Shown here piece by piece: positions 1 through 6,819 of a stretch of 13,439 bases of DNA. The notes beneath the pieces are model-generated. The model was not told where the DNA came from and searched no databases. It saw only the letters and a list, made by a program, of their open reading frames with translations. The DNA comes from JBBQSF01 sp038214085 (lineage in GTDB: Bacteria; Bacteroidota; Bacteroidia; Bacteroidales; CG2-30-32-10): assembly GCA_038214085.1 (NCBI GenBank), contig JBBQSF010000088.1, forward strand, positions 1-13,439. The letters are read 5' to 3'. Numbering within the stretch: the first letter of the stretch is position 1; each line of letters begins with the position of its first letter. The translations under genes and the position numbers were made by a program.

Positions 1-551
1 GCCCAACATTCAACAGTGAATGTTCCGGATAAGGTACTTGAATTATTATTTAAGACTATAAAATCATTTGACCCGTCAAAATTTAGCACTTCAGCAGGAA
101 CAGGAGGCGTATAATTTGTTTTATATTGAATTGTTTGCCCATAAGTAAGGTTACCACAACTGTAATGAGATAAGGAAACATAGAAAGTCCCCGTTGTTGT
201 TGCTGTCCAATCAATGGAAGAATTAGTACCAGAACAATAGATGCCGTTGTCATCATTATAGCTTAGTTGCGTGAATGACCCATCAAAAATCCGGATATAA
301 GTATCTTCTGCAGTTCCACCATTTGCAGTACAATTGCTAAAACTGTACACATAGCCTGAAACTGCTGAAAAGCTCCAATAAGGCATGGTTCCTACATTTC
401 CGTTTGCTGACTGCCATGAAGTTGTAAGAGACAACAAGCCATTGTTTGCATTATAACATTGGCCAAAGCTCCCCAAAGAGAGCATGTTAAACACAAAAAT
501 AAAAACAAAAGCTTTTAAACATGAAGAAAAAAATTTTACAGTATTTTGCAT
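1..551 (-). CDS. Secreted LamG/ConA-like lectin-domain protein, N-terminal part (runs off left edge)
   Basis: Translating the minus strand from the ATG at 551 gives 183 residues with no stop before the window edge, so only the N-terminus is present. Residues 1-30 form a signal peptide: a lysine-containing start, the hydrophobic stretch FVFIFVF at 15-21, then LGSFG-Q as the probable signal peptidase I site. Residues ~45-147 are a beta-rich domain with Cys at 74, 106 and 132, resembling CUB/PPC-like adhesion domains of large Bacteroidota surface proteins. From ~156 the stretch LNFDGSNDFIVL followed by GTFTVECW is the characteristic start of a LamG/concanavalin A-like lectin domain. The protein is therefore probably exported, and a C-terminal sorting domain would be expected beyond the edge, though this cannot be seen. 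The start lies one base after the stop of the upstream 102-aa gene (TAA-C-ATG), which suggests translational coupling. Confidence 0.8.
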   Translation of the reverse strand, partial: MQNTVKFFSSCLKAFVFIFVFNMLSLGSFGQCYNANNGLLSLTTSWQSANGNVGTMPYWSFSAVSGYVYSFSNCTANGGTAEDTYIRIFDGSFTQLSYNDDNGIYCSGTNSSIDWTATTTGTFYVSLSHYSCGNLTYGQTIQYKTNYTPPVPAEVLNFDGSNDFIVLNNNSSTLSGTFTVECW

Positions 552-552
552 G

Positions 553-861
553 TTACTTGTAAATTATTGATTTCGCGGAAATATTTTTTTTTGTTGCTTG
601 TCTTTTATTCGCTTTGAAACCTCCTTTTTGGTTTAAATACTCAATCTTTTCAGCCTCTGCAAGATTCATGGCAAAAATTTGAACTTTTGTATTACCGTCT
701 GTCCAAAGATCAGGTTCCTGTTCCTTTAATGAAAAAAAATTATTTTGCCGTCTTATGTCCAATGCGGTTTTCCGGGCATGAGAATAATCCGTGAATACCT
801 GATCAATGTGCTCTGAAATTCCCGAAGCCAAGGTCAGTTTAATAATAAAAACAAATGCCAT
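553..861 (-). CDS. Small hypothetical protein (102 aa), first gene of a pair with the LamG protein
   Basis: I do not recognise the family. The 102-residue product starts with a short apolar strand (MAFVFIIKLTLASG) that is too weak to be a convincing signal peptide. It continues with a mixed, predicted alpha/beta region and ends in a lysine-rich tail (KANKRQATKK). It looks like a small cytosolic protein. Support for it being real: an in-frame ATG with the start context TAGTTATG also seen at two other genes here, a -7 element 25 bp upstream, and a stop one base before the start of the secreted LamG protein. Its position just downstream of a LytTR regulator gene and behind a candidate LytTR operator suggests it is a target of that regulator. 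Function is unknown; a spurious reading frame cannot be fully excluded. Confidence 0.6.
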   Translation of the reverse strand: MAFVFIIKLTLASGISEHIDQVFTDYSHARKTALDIRRQNNFFSLKEQEPDLWTDGNTKVQIFAMNLAEAEKIEYLNQKGGFKANKRQATKKNISAKSIIYK

Positions 862-885
862 AACTATCTATTTTTCTAAACAAAT

Positions 886-893
886 CAAAGATA
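886..893 (-). promoter_or_regulatory. Candidate Bacteroidota -7 promoter element
   Basis: Read on the minus strand this is TATCTTTG, a full match to TAnnTTTG. It ends 25 bp before the ATG of the 102-aa gene, so a short leader is expected. No TTG-type -33 element stands at the usual 19-21 bp distance upstream, which would fit a promoter needing an activator. Confidence 0.45.
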
Positions 894-928
894 GATGGTA
901 TGTTCCTTATTAATATAGAAGAATGAGC

Positions 929-960
929 GGTTGGTCGAAAATGGATGATAGTTGGTACGA
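929..960. promoter_or_regulatory. Candidate LytTR-family operator (direct repeat, 21-bp period)
   Basis: Two direct repeats, GGTTGGTCGA (929-938) and AGTTGGTACGA (950-960), share GTTGGT and CGA. Their GTTGGT cores begin exactly 21 bp apart, two helical turns. LytTR-domain regulators (AgrA, ComE, VirR type) bind paired ~9-bp GTTNRY-like repeats with this phasing. The site lies between the LytTR regulator gene and the next minus-strand gene. It is ~36-67 bp upstream of the -7 element, a plausible activator position. Assignment to this regulator is inference. Confidence 0.4.
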
Positions 961-981
961 ACTACCTATTGAAGAATTTTG

Positions 982-1731
982 TCATTGCTGACGGAAAAGT
1001 TTAAGAAAATCTTCCTTACGGTTTCTGGCTATTGGAATGTTAGACCCATCACTCATAATTACCTCACCACCATCACCTTTATGGAATTTTACAATATGGT
1101 CGATATTTACAATATGAGACTGATGAATACGGTAAAATCCATTATTTATAAGATTGCATTCATATTCTTTCATTGTCTTGCTTACAAGAATTTTCTTCCC
1201 GCTTTCAAGAACGAACCAAGTGTAATTACCATTTGCCTCTAATCGAATAATTTCGGTAAGTTTCACAATAACGAACTCGTTTCCGCTAGGCAGAGATATC
1301 TTTTTTTGCCGAAAGTCAGCAACTGCAAAATTATAAGAAGGTATCTGAAGCTGCCCTTCGCTGAAATTATCTTTTGTTTTATCAATAACTCTCCGAACAC
1401 TTTCTCTGATATCAGAAAGTTTTACAGGCTTAAGAATATAATTTATTGCTGCAAACTGAAAGGCTTCAATGGCATACTGGTTATAAGCTGTAACAAAAAC
1501 AACGTCGAACGATCGTTCTGGAATACGTTCCAGAATGTTAAATCCAGTTCCAGTCTGCAATTGAATGTCAAGAAATAACAAATCAATCGGGGTTTTGGAT
1601 ATTGCATCAATAGCATTTTCAATATCTCCAGCTTCAAATTCAATTGATTTCTCTGTCTCAATTCGCGAAAGCATTGCCTTCATTGTATCACGGGCATGCT
1701 TTTCGTCATCAATAATACCAATTCTTATCAT
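982..1731 (-). CDS. LytTR-family response regulator (LytR/AlgR type)
   Basis: This is a 249-residue transcriptional regulator. Residues 1-~120 are a receiver domain with acidic pocket D8-D9, phosphoacceptor D55 (LLFLDIQL), T81 and K101 (KPVK). Residues ~145-247 are a LytTR DNA-binding domain with the typical features: the strand LTEIIRLEANGNYTWF, then the FYRIHQSHIVNIDHI segment, then a basic NRKEDF end. All phosphorylation residues are intact. The ATG overlaps the stop of the upstream sensor kinase by ATGA, so the two are co-translated and are almost certainly a cognate pair. LytTR proteins bind paired direct repeats, and a repeat of suitable spacing lies 3' of this gene, ahead of the next minus-strand gene. 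Length and domain order are those expected of the family. Confidence 0.95.
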   Translation of the reverse strand: MIRIGIIDDEKHARDTMKAMLSRIETEKSIEFEAGDIENAIDAISKTPIDLLFLDIQLQTGTGFNILERIPERSFDVVFVTAYNQYAIEAFQFAAINYILKPVKLSDIRESVRRVIDKTKDNFSEGQLQIPSYNFAVADFRQKKISLPSGNEFVIVKLTEIIRLEANGNYTWFVLESGKKILVSKTMKEYECNLINNGFYRIHQSHIVNIDHIVKFHKGDGGEVIMSDGSNIPIARNRKEDFLKLFRQQ

Positions 1732-3686
1732 AATTTCGGAATGAATAAAATTACTCTTGTACCTGTAGAAACATCACTATCTAAAATATCTTCAATAATT
1801 ACTGACACAAAATCTTTTCTGTCGTTTTTCATCATTCGCAAACGGTCCTTAACCAATTGCAAGCCATATGACTTTCGTCCGGACAATTTTCTGAATGCAT
1901 TTATTTTCTTACTGTGCGAAAGGCCTCTACCGTTATCGCAAATTGTGCATTTAATAAAATGACCTTCAAAATTAAAATCTATTTGAATTATCCCTGATTT
2001 CTCTATATGCGCAAGTCCATGCCAAATTGCATTCTCTATAATAGGTTGCAAAATCAAAGGTGGTATCTTACACTTTTCTATCCCTAAATTTTCATTCCAA
2101 TTAACAATTAATTCTATTGGTCTATTTAATCTTAATGATTCAAGTTCAGTGTAAAGTCGAAGGATTTGAATTTCTTCTTCAATTGAAATGTATTCATGCA
2201 TTGAGCTGTCAAGAACTGTACGAATCAAGCTTCCAAAATTATTCAGATAGGATGAGGCCGAATCAATATCATTTTCTAAAAAAAACTTTTGAATACTATT
2301 GAGACTGTTCGAAATAAAATGCGGATTCATCTGAGCTGCCAAAGATTTCTGCATTGATGTTCTTAATTGCTTTTCGTGGTTCAGCTGAGATTTTTTTTCA
2401 CGATATTTAAAAATTATTAAAATTACTGCAACACCAGTTAACAACAAACCTGAAATCAATAACAATAATTGCCTGAGGTTCCATAGTTCATTTTCGCGAA
2501 GGCTAATTTGCAAATTTTTTATTTGAATTTCCCTCAATTGCTTTTCAGCTTTTTCAATTGACTGAAGATCGATCAATTGCGTCATTGATGATTCATTAAA
2601 AATACTGTCATTTAATATTTTTGATTCTTTCAACATTTGATATGCTTCAGCAATTTTTCCTTCTTTCTCGAGCCGGGTCATTTTTATATCCATTAAATCA
2701 AGGGTCACCTCAGTAAGGTGATTTGTCTGAGCCAATAACCATGAATCGTTCATGAATTTATTGCCAAGTAGTATACTGTCAGTTGCATAATATACTTCTG
2801 AAAGGTTTTTACTGGCCATTAATTCTTCAAGAACAAACCCCTTTTCCTTAGATGTCTGAAATGCTTTCCGATACAAGACTATGGCTTCGTAATATTTTTT
2901 TTGAAGGAATCTAATATAACCAATGTTGATCTGACAATCCGTTTGAAGCACAACATTATTCTGCTTTTTTGCAATTGCAAAAGCTGAATTATAACATTTT
3001 TCAGCCTCTGAAAGATTGTTCAAACTCAAGTACGCACTACCTGCATTTATCTGAATGTTGGCAAGTTCTGATGAGTCTTTAGACGCACTTTTAAGAGCCA
3101 AAGCTTTTTTGTATTGAGCTAGTGCTTTATCGTACTTGTTCCAACTGAAATAAATATTGCCCAGATTGTTATATGAAGAGGCAATTCCTTTATTATCATG
3201 GTTATAAACATGAATTGAAAGGGCTTGTTTATGATAAATTACTGCTTTTTCAAAATAGCTCCAGCGATAATACATATTGCCAATGTTATTAATTGCTATG
3301 GCTAAACCATTAAGGTTATTTGCTGCAATATAATTGCTGAAAGCCCTGTCATAGAAATAAAAACCTTTGGCATAATCGCCCATATCTTCCTTAATATTTC
3401 CGCATAAAATATTAAGTTTTCCTTGTTGTGTTATCGAAAGAGCATCGCATTTATTCAGTATTATTTCTGCTAGTATAAAAGCACTATCGAGTTTGCCTTC
3501 ATCATACAATTTCACAGCCCTTTTTACTGATGTATCTATGTGCCCGCAAATAAAAGAGGAATCTGGCGTTTGATTCGAAGCAAAAATATTGTTAATGCAT
3601 AAAACACCAATTGAAAAAGCCAAACAATAAATGCGGATTAATCTTATAATTAGTGCGCCATTAATGTTTCGCCAATGTTTTATCAT
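1728..3686 (-). CDS. TPR-containing LytS-type sensor histidine kinase
   Basis: This is a 652-residue membrane kinase. A hydrophobic segment at ~11-36 acts as signal peptide or anchor. About five to six tetratricopeptide repeats follow from ~98 to ~320, with clear copies at ~130-165, 168-202, 207-242 and 247-282. A charged coiled coil (~375-402) leads into a transmembrane helix (~405-426). The kinase core follows. The His_kinase (PF06580-type) box QMNPHFISNSLNSIQ carries the phosphoacceptor H456, and the ATPase domain shows the N box LQPIIENAIWHGL (N552), DNGRGL (584-589) and YGLQLVKDRL. The TPR region is probably periplasmic and senses proteins or peptides; this is inference from topology. 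It is cotranslated with the LytTR regulator through an ATGA overlap. This architecture is common in Bacteroidota and the signal is unknown. Confidence 0.93.
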   Translation of the reverse strand: MIKHWRNINGALIIRLIRIYCLAFSIGVLCINNIFASNQTPDSSFICGHIDTSVKRAVKLYDEGKLDSAFILAEIILNKCDALSITQQGKLNILCGNIKEDMGDYAKGFYFYDRAFSNYIAANNLNGLAIAINNIGNMYYRWSYFEKAVIYHKQALSIHVYNHDNKGIASSYNNLGNIYFSWNKYDKALAQYKKALALKSASKDSSELANIQINAGSAYLSLNNLSEAEKCYNSAFAIAKKQNNVVLQTDCQINIGYIRFLQKKYYEAIVLYRKAFQTSKEKGFVLEELMASKNLSEVYYATDSILLGNKFMNDSWLLAQTNHLTEVTLDLMDIKMTRLEKEGKIAEAYQMLKESKILNDSIFNESSMTQLIDLQSIEKAEKQLREIQIKNLQISLRENELWNLRQLLLLISGLLLTGVAVILIIFKYREKKSQLNHEKQLRTSMQKSLAAQMNPHFISNSLNSIQKFFLENDIDSASSYLNNFGSLIRTVLDSSMHEYISIEEEIQILRLYTELESLRLNRPIELIVNWNENLGIEKCKIPPLILQPIIENAIWHGLAHIEKSGIIQIDFNFEGHFIKCTICDNGRGLSHSKKINAFRKLSGRKSYGLQLVKDRLRMMKNDRKDFVSVIIEDILDSDVSTGTRVILFIPKL

Positions 3687-3820
3687 TAGTGTAAAATAAG
3701 ATTTTAATAAAATCTGAATACTAAATTGAATACATCAAAGAAAGTAATTTTATCTTATATATCATTATGTTATTCTGAAAAATATATTCAGTAAACATAA
3801 ATACTAAAAATAAACAAGTC

Positions 3821-3828
3821 CAAATATA
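3821..3828 (-). promoter_or_regulatory. Possible -7 element for the sensor kinase operon
   Basis: TATATTTG on the minus strand fits TAnnTTTG. It stands ~135 bp before the kinase ATG, so the leader would be long, and no -33 TTG is found at the normal spacing. This is a weak call. The 175-bp gap 3687-3861 otherwise shows only AT-rich sequence and a weak 5-bp hairpin at 3775-3791. Confidence 0.3.
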
Positions 3829-3861
3829 CGGCCTATTCAAAAAATATTAAAATTAACATTT

Positions 3862-4584
3862 TCAGCCAAAAACCTTTTTCAGAATATCTGAGATTCTTGA
3901 TCCAGCATCCGTTCTAATCAACAATTCTTGTTCGGCAATTAAAAGGAAAAGCCCATCAATTGCCTTAGTGGTAACATAGTCATCAAGATTTGGATTTACC
4001 TTGGTAACCATTGGAATCTTATTATATTTTGAAGCCAAAGGATTCCAGTATTTTGTTACTTCCACTTTCTTTAATGCTGCTTCAACAATGGGTTTAAATT
4101 TTATTTTCAAAGAAGCAGTTGTATTGCTACTAAGATATTTGGTAGCAGCGTCATTCGAACCTTTCAGAATGGTTAACCCATCCGTTATTGTTAAATTTTT
4201 TATGGCCTCAAGGAAAATAGGTGCAGCAGATTTCGCAGCTTCCTCAGCGCCCCTGTTTATACTTTCGATAAACTTATCGCATTGGGCACCCATTCCCATT
4301 GCACGTAATTTTGTTTCCATTGATTTGGCATCAGCCGGAAAAGGAATTTTAATTTTGGTGTTTTTCAAAAATCCGTCCACTTTGGAAGCAGAAGCCGTTG
4401 AAGAATTGGTACCAACAGTTAATGCTTCTTTTAAACCTTTAATAATTTCGGCACTTGTTAATGATGATCCACCAGTGGTTTGGTTTACAACATTGTTAAT
4501 TGTGTTTTGCAAACCATTATTCTGTGAAAAAGCCGAAACATAAATAAAAATTTGCAGTATCGTTAATACGGAATATCGTTTCAT
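3862..4584 (-). CDS. DUF4197 family secreted protein
   Basis: I choose the ATG at 4584, giving 240 residues, because it begins directly with a good signal peptide (MKRYSVLTILQIFIYVSAFSQ). The more upstream ATG at 4635 would add 17 residues that spoil it. The mature part follows the DUF4197 pattern throughout: IIKGLKEALTVGT, a VDGFLKN-KIKIPFP segment, LRAMGMG, a helix with SINRGAEEAAKSAAPIFLEAI, then LTITDGLTILKGSNDAATKYL, then NKIPMV, and an ending YVTTKAIDGLFLLIAEQE followed by ISDILKKVFG. The family is widespread in Gram-negative bacteria, is exported and has no established biochemical role. The gene is divergent from the glycosyltransferase gene, 72 bp away. No promoter consensus could be seen in that gap. 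Confidence 0.92.
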   Translation of the reverse strand: MKRYSVLTILQIFIYVSAFSQNNGLQNTINNVVNQTTGGSSLTSAEIIKGLKEALTVGTNSSTASASKVDGFLKNTKIKIPFPADAKSMETKLRAMGMGAQCDKFIESINRGAEEAAKSAAPIFLEAIKNLTITDGLTILKGSNDAATKYLSSNTTASLKIKFKPIVEAALKKVEVTKYWNPLASKYNKIPMVTKVNPNLDDYVTTKAIDGLFLLIAEQELLIRTDAGSRISDILKKVFG

Positions 4585-4656
4585 AATTTTATAAATTGAA
4601 TTTGTAAAAATATTAATTATTTTCGTAGTCGTCAATAATCATACCTTCTATAAATA

Positions 4657-5865
4657 ATGGATGCTGTAAACAGAAAAATATTTCTTGCGTTACCCGCAAT
4701 GAACGAGAGAGAATATATTTCTGCTTGTCTGGAATCGGTTTTTTCTCAGACTTTCAAAAATTTCCAAATAGTTGTATGCGTTAATCAGCCGGAAGACTAT
4801 TGGGTAACAAAACCTGAAATATGCGAAAACAATGCTGCAACCATTCAATATCTTGAACATTTGAGTCGTCCTCAAATTACATTAATAGATAAAAGTTCAA
4901 AAGGAAAAGGATGGCTTCAGGGAAAAAGCGGCATCGGTTATGCACGTAAAACGCTGATGGATTACATTTCGGGAATTTCAAGTATGGATGATATTATAAT
5001 AAGTATGGATGCCGATACAACTTTTAAAAAAGATTATTTTGATTCGGTTATTCACATTTTTAACTCAGAAAAAATTACAGCTTTAGCAAATCCATATTAT
5101 CACAAACTCAACAATGATGAGTCCGCAAACAAAGCCATTTTGCGTTACGAAATTTACATGCGGAATTACCTGATAAACATGCTGCTGATAAACTCACCTT
5201 ATGCCTTTTCTGCTTTGGGTTCTGCTTTGGCTGTAAAAGTTAGCGACTACAAATCAATTGGCGGAATTACGCCTAAAAAAAGTGGTGAGGATTTCTATTT
5301 TCTGCAAAAACTCAGGAAATTCGGAAGGGTTTATATTCATAATGATCTAAAAGTATTTCCTGCAGCACGTTTTTCCGACAGAGTGTTTTTTGGAACCGGA
5401 CCAGCTATGATTAAAGGCAGAGATGGCGATTGGGAAAGTTATCCGATTTATCATTTTTCGCTTTTCCAACAAATTCAAAAAACGTATTCATTATTTCCTG
5501 CCCTGTTTAAAAACAATTGCCCCACTCCTATTGACAATTTTATTTCGATCCAATTTGGTGAAGCCGATATTTGGTCCGCATTGCGAAATAACAATAAAGA
5601 TTTGCCTCATTTTATCAAAGCATGTCATGATAAAATAGATGGGTTAAGAATCTTACAATATTTAAAAAACACTCAGACTACACTTTCTAAATCAGATGAA
5701 CAGTGCCTCACAGAAAACTGTATTTATTTTCAGCAATTTTATAATTTTAAATTACCGGCAAATTTTTCTTCTTTCAATAATTTAACAACTAATGAGCTCA
5801 ATTCCATAAGAAACGAACTTTATAATTTTGAAGAAATACTTCGCAAAAAGTTTAAAACAGTATGA
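4657..5865 (+). CDS. Glycosyltransferase family 2 protein
   Basis: This is a 402-residue GT-A fold glycosyltransferase. The N-terminal nucleotide-sugar half begins with FLALPAMNEREYISACLESVFSQTF, the usual first strand and helix of family 2. The metal-binding DxD is D118-A-D120 in IIISMDADT. An acceptor-side ED pair lies at 211-212 (SGEDFYFLQKL), after the GGI loop typical of family 2. The C-terminal ~140 residues are less conserved and no transmembrane helix is evident, so it is probably cytosolic or peripheral. Donor and acceptor cannot be read from the sequence. The stop codon overlaps the miaA start (ATGA), so the two are cotranslated. No polysaccharide cluster surrounds it, which makes it a solitary glycosyltransferase. 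Confidence 0.85.
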   Translation: MDAVNRKIFLALPAMNEREYISACLESVFSQTFKNFQIVVCVNQPEDYWVTKPEICENNAATIQYLEHLSRPQITLIDKSSKGKGWLQGKSGIGYARKTLMDYISGISSMDDIIISMDADTTFKKDYFDSVIHIFNSEKITALANPYYHKLNNDESANKAILRYEIYMRNYLINMLLINSPYAFSALGSALAVKVSDYKSIGGITPKKSGEDFYFLQKLRKFGRVYIHNDLKVFPAARFSDRVFFGTGPAMIKGRDGDWESYPIYHFSLFQQIQKTYSLFPALFKNNCPTPIDNFISIQFGEADIWSALRNNNKDLPHFIKACHDKIDGLRILQYLKNTQTTLSKSDEQCLTENCIYFQQFYNFKLPANFSSFNNLTTNELNSIRNELYNFEEILRKKFKTV

Positions 5866-6770
5866 AATTAATAACTATTCTTGGCCCCACAGCTACAGGA
5901 AAAACCAAGCTTGCCGCAACGATTGCAAATGTAATTAATGGAGAAATTATAAGTGCTGATTCCCGTCAAGTATATAGAGAAATGACTTTAGGCACTGGAA
6001 AAGATTATGCCGATTATATTATCGAAGGGAAAACTATCCCCTATCACCTAGTGGATATTGCAGAACCTGGTTCGGAATACAACATTTTTCAGTTTCAACG
6101 TGACTTTGTAAGCGCATTTAAAGAAATTGCTTCCAGAAACAAAATGCCAATACTATGTGGTGGCAGTGGAATGTACCTTGAATCGATAATTAAAAAATAT
6201 GCACTTACCGAAGCTCCATTAAACAATGATTTTCGCAGTACCCTAGAGCAAAAAACACATACAGAACTCCGAGAAATGTTACAGGACATGAGAAAGGTGC
6301 ACAACAAAACGGATATTGAAACGCGCGAACGCCTTATCAGAGCTATTGAAATAGAAAATTACATCACTTTAAATCCTGAAAAAATAATTTCATTTCCGGA
6401 TTTTAAAACCATTGTTTTTGGAATTGATTTTCCAAGAGAAAAAATCAGGGAAAGAATTACACATCGTTTAAAGGAACGACTTGAAAGCGGTATGATTCAA
6501 GAAGTACAGAAATTACTGGATAATGGGATTTCGCCTGAAAGGCTTAAACAATATGGCTTGGAATATAAATTTATTACCATGTTTATTTTAAACGAAATAA
6601 ATGCTCAGCAAATGTTTCAGTTGCTAAATACAGCAATTCATCAGTTTGCAAAAAAACAAATGACATGGTTCAGGCGAATGGAAAAGCATGGCATTCTTAT
6701 CCATTGGCTAGATGGAACAAAAAAAGCAGAAGAAAATGTTGCAATTGTTTTAGAAAAGATTCAACAATAA
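5862..6770 (+). CDS. miaA: tRNA dimethylallyltransferase
   Basis: This enzyme transfers a dimethylallyl group from DMAPP to N6 of A37 in tRNAs reading UNN codons, the first step of ms2i6A formation, in the cytosol. Its 302 residues match the family. The P-loop GPTATGKT is at 8-15. The conserved ISADSRQVY (30-38) and GTGKDY follow, then the DIAEPGSEYNIFQF segment in place of the proteobacterial P-x-E-x-YSAA form. GGSGMYL is at 100-106, RERLIRAIEI at 155-164, GLEYKFI at 232-238 and QFAKKQMTWFRR at 261-272. The substitutions are typical of Bacteroidota MiaA proteins. It overlaps the upstream glycosyltransferase by 4 bp and ends one base before a strong terminator. Confidence 0.95.
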   Translation: MKLITILGPTATGKTKLAATIANVINGEIISADSRQVYREMTLGTGKDYADYIIEGKTIPYHLVDIAEPGSEYNIFQFQRDFVSAFKEIASRNKMPILCGGSGMYLESIIKKYALTEAPLNNDFRSTLEQKTHTELREMLQDMRKVHNKTDIETRERLIRAIEIENYITLNPEKIISFPDFKTIVFGIDFPREKIRERITHRLKERLESGMIQEVQKLLDNGISPERLKQYGLEYKFITMFILNEINAQQMFQLLNTAIHQFAKKQMTWFRRMEKHGILIHWLDGTKKAEENVAIVLEKIQQ

Positions 6771-6771
6771 A

Positions 6772-6802
6772 AAAGAGGTTGTTTTTCATCAACAACCTCT
6801 TT
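6772..6802. terminator. Bidirectional intrinsic terminator between miaA and the dehydratase gene
   Basis: There is a perfect 12-bp inverted repeat, AAAGAGGTTGTT (6772-6783) with AACAACCTCTTT (6791-6802), separated by a 7-nt loop. A-runs on one flank and T-rich sequence on the other let it work in both directions. It sits between two convergent genes ending at 6770 (+) and 6820 (-). Confidence 0.85.
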
Positions 6803-6819
6803 CAAATATTTAATTTAAA

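Noticed and set aside
977..998. Short hairpin GTCA-TTGC-TGAC as a terminator after the response regulator
   Set aside because: The stem is only 4 bp and overlaps the stop codon; too weak to call. Readthrough into the next gene therefore remains possible.
979..1578. Plus-strand frames opposite the LytTR regulator
   Set aside because: They are shadows of the regulator gene, which has all catalytic and DNA-binding features.
4001..4543. 180-codon plus-strand open frame
   Set aside because: It lies entirely antisense to the DUF4197 gene, whose family motifs are unmistakable. The frame has no recognisable domain and no start signals.
4585..4656. Promoter in the divergent gap between DUF4197 and glycosyltransferase genes
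   Set aside because: No TAnnTTTG is found on either strand; the nearest, TATTTTCG, has a mismatch and no suitably spaced -33 box.
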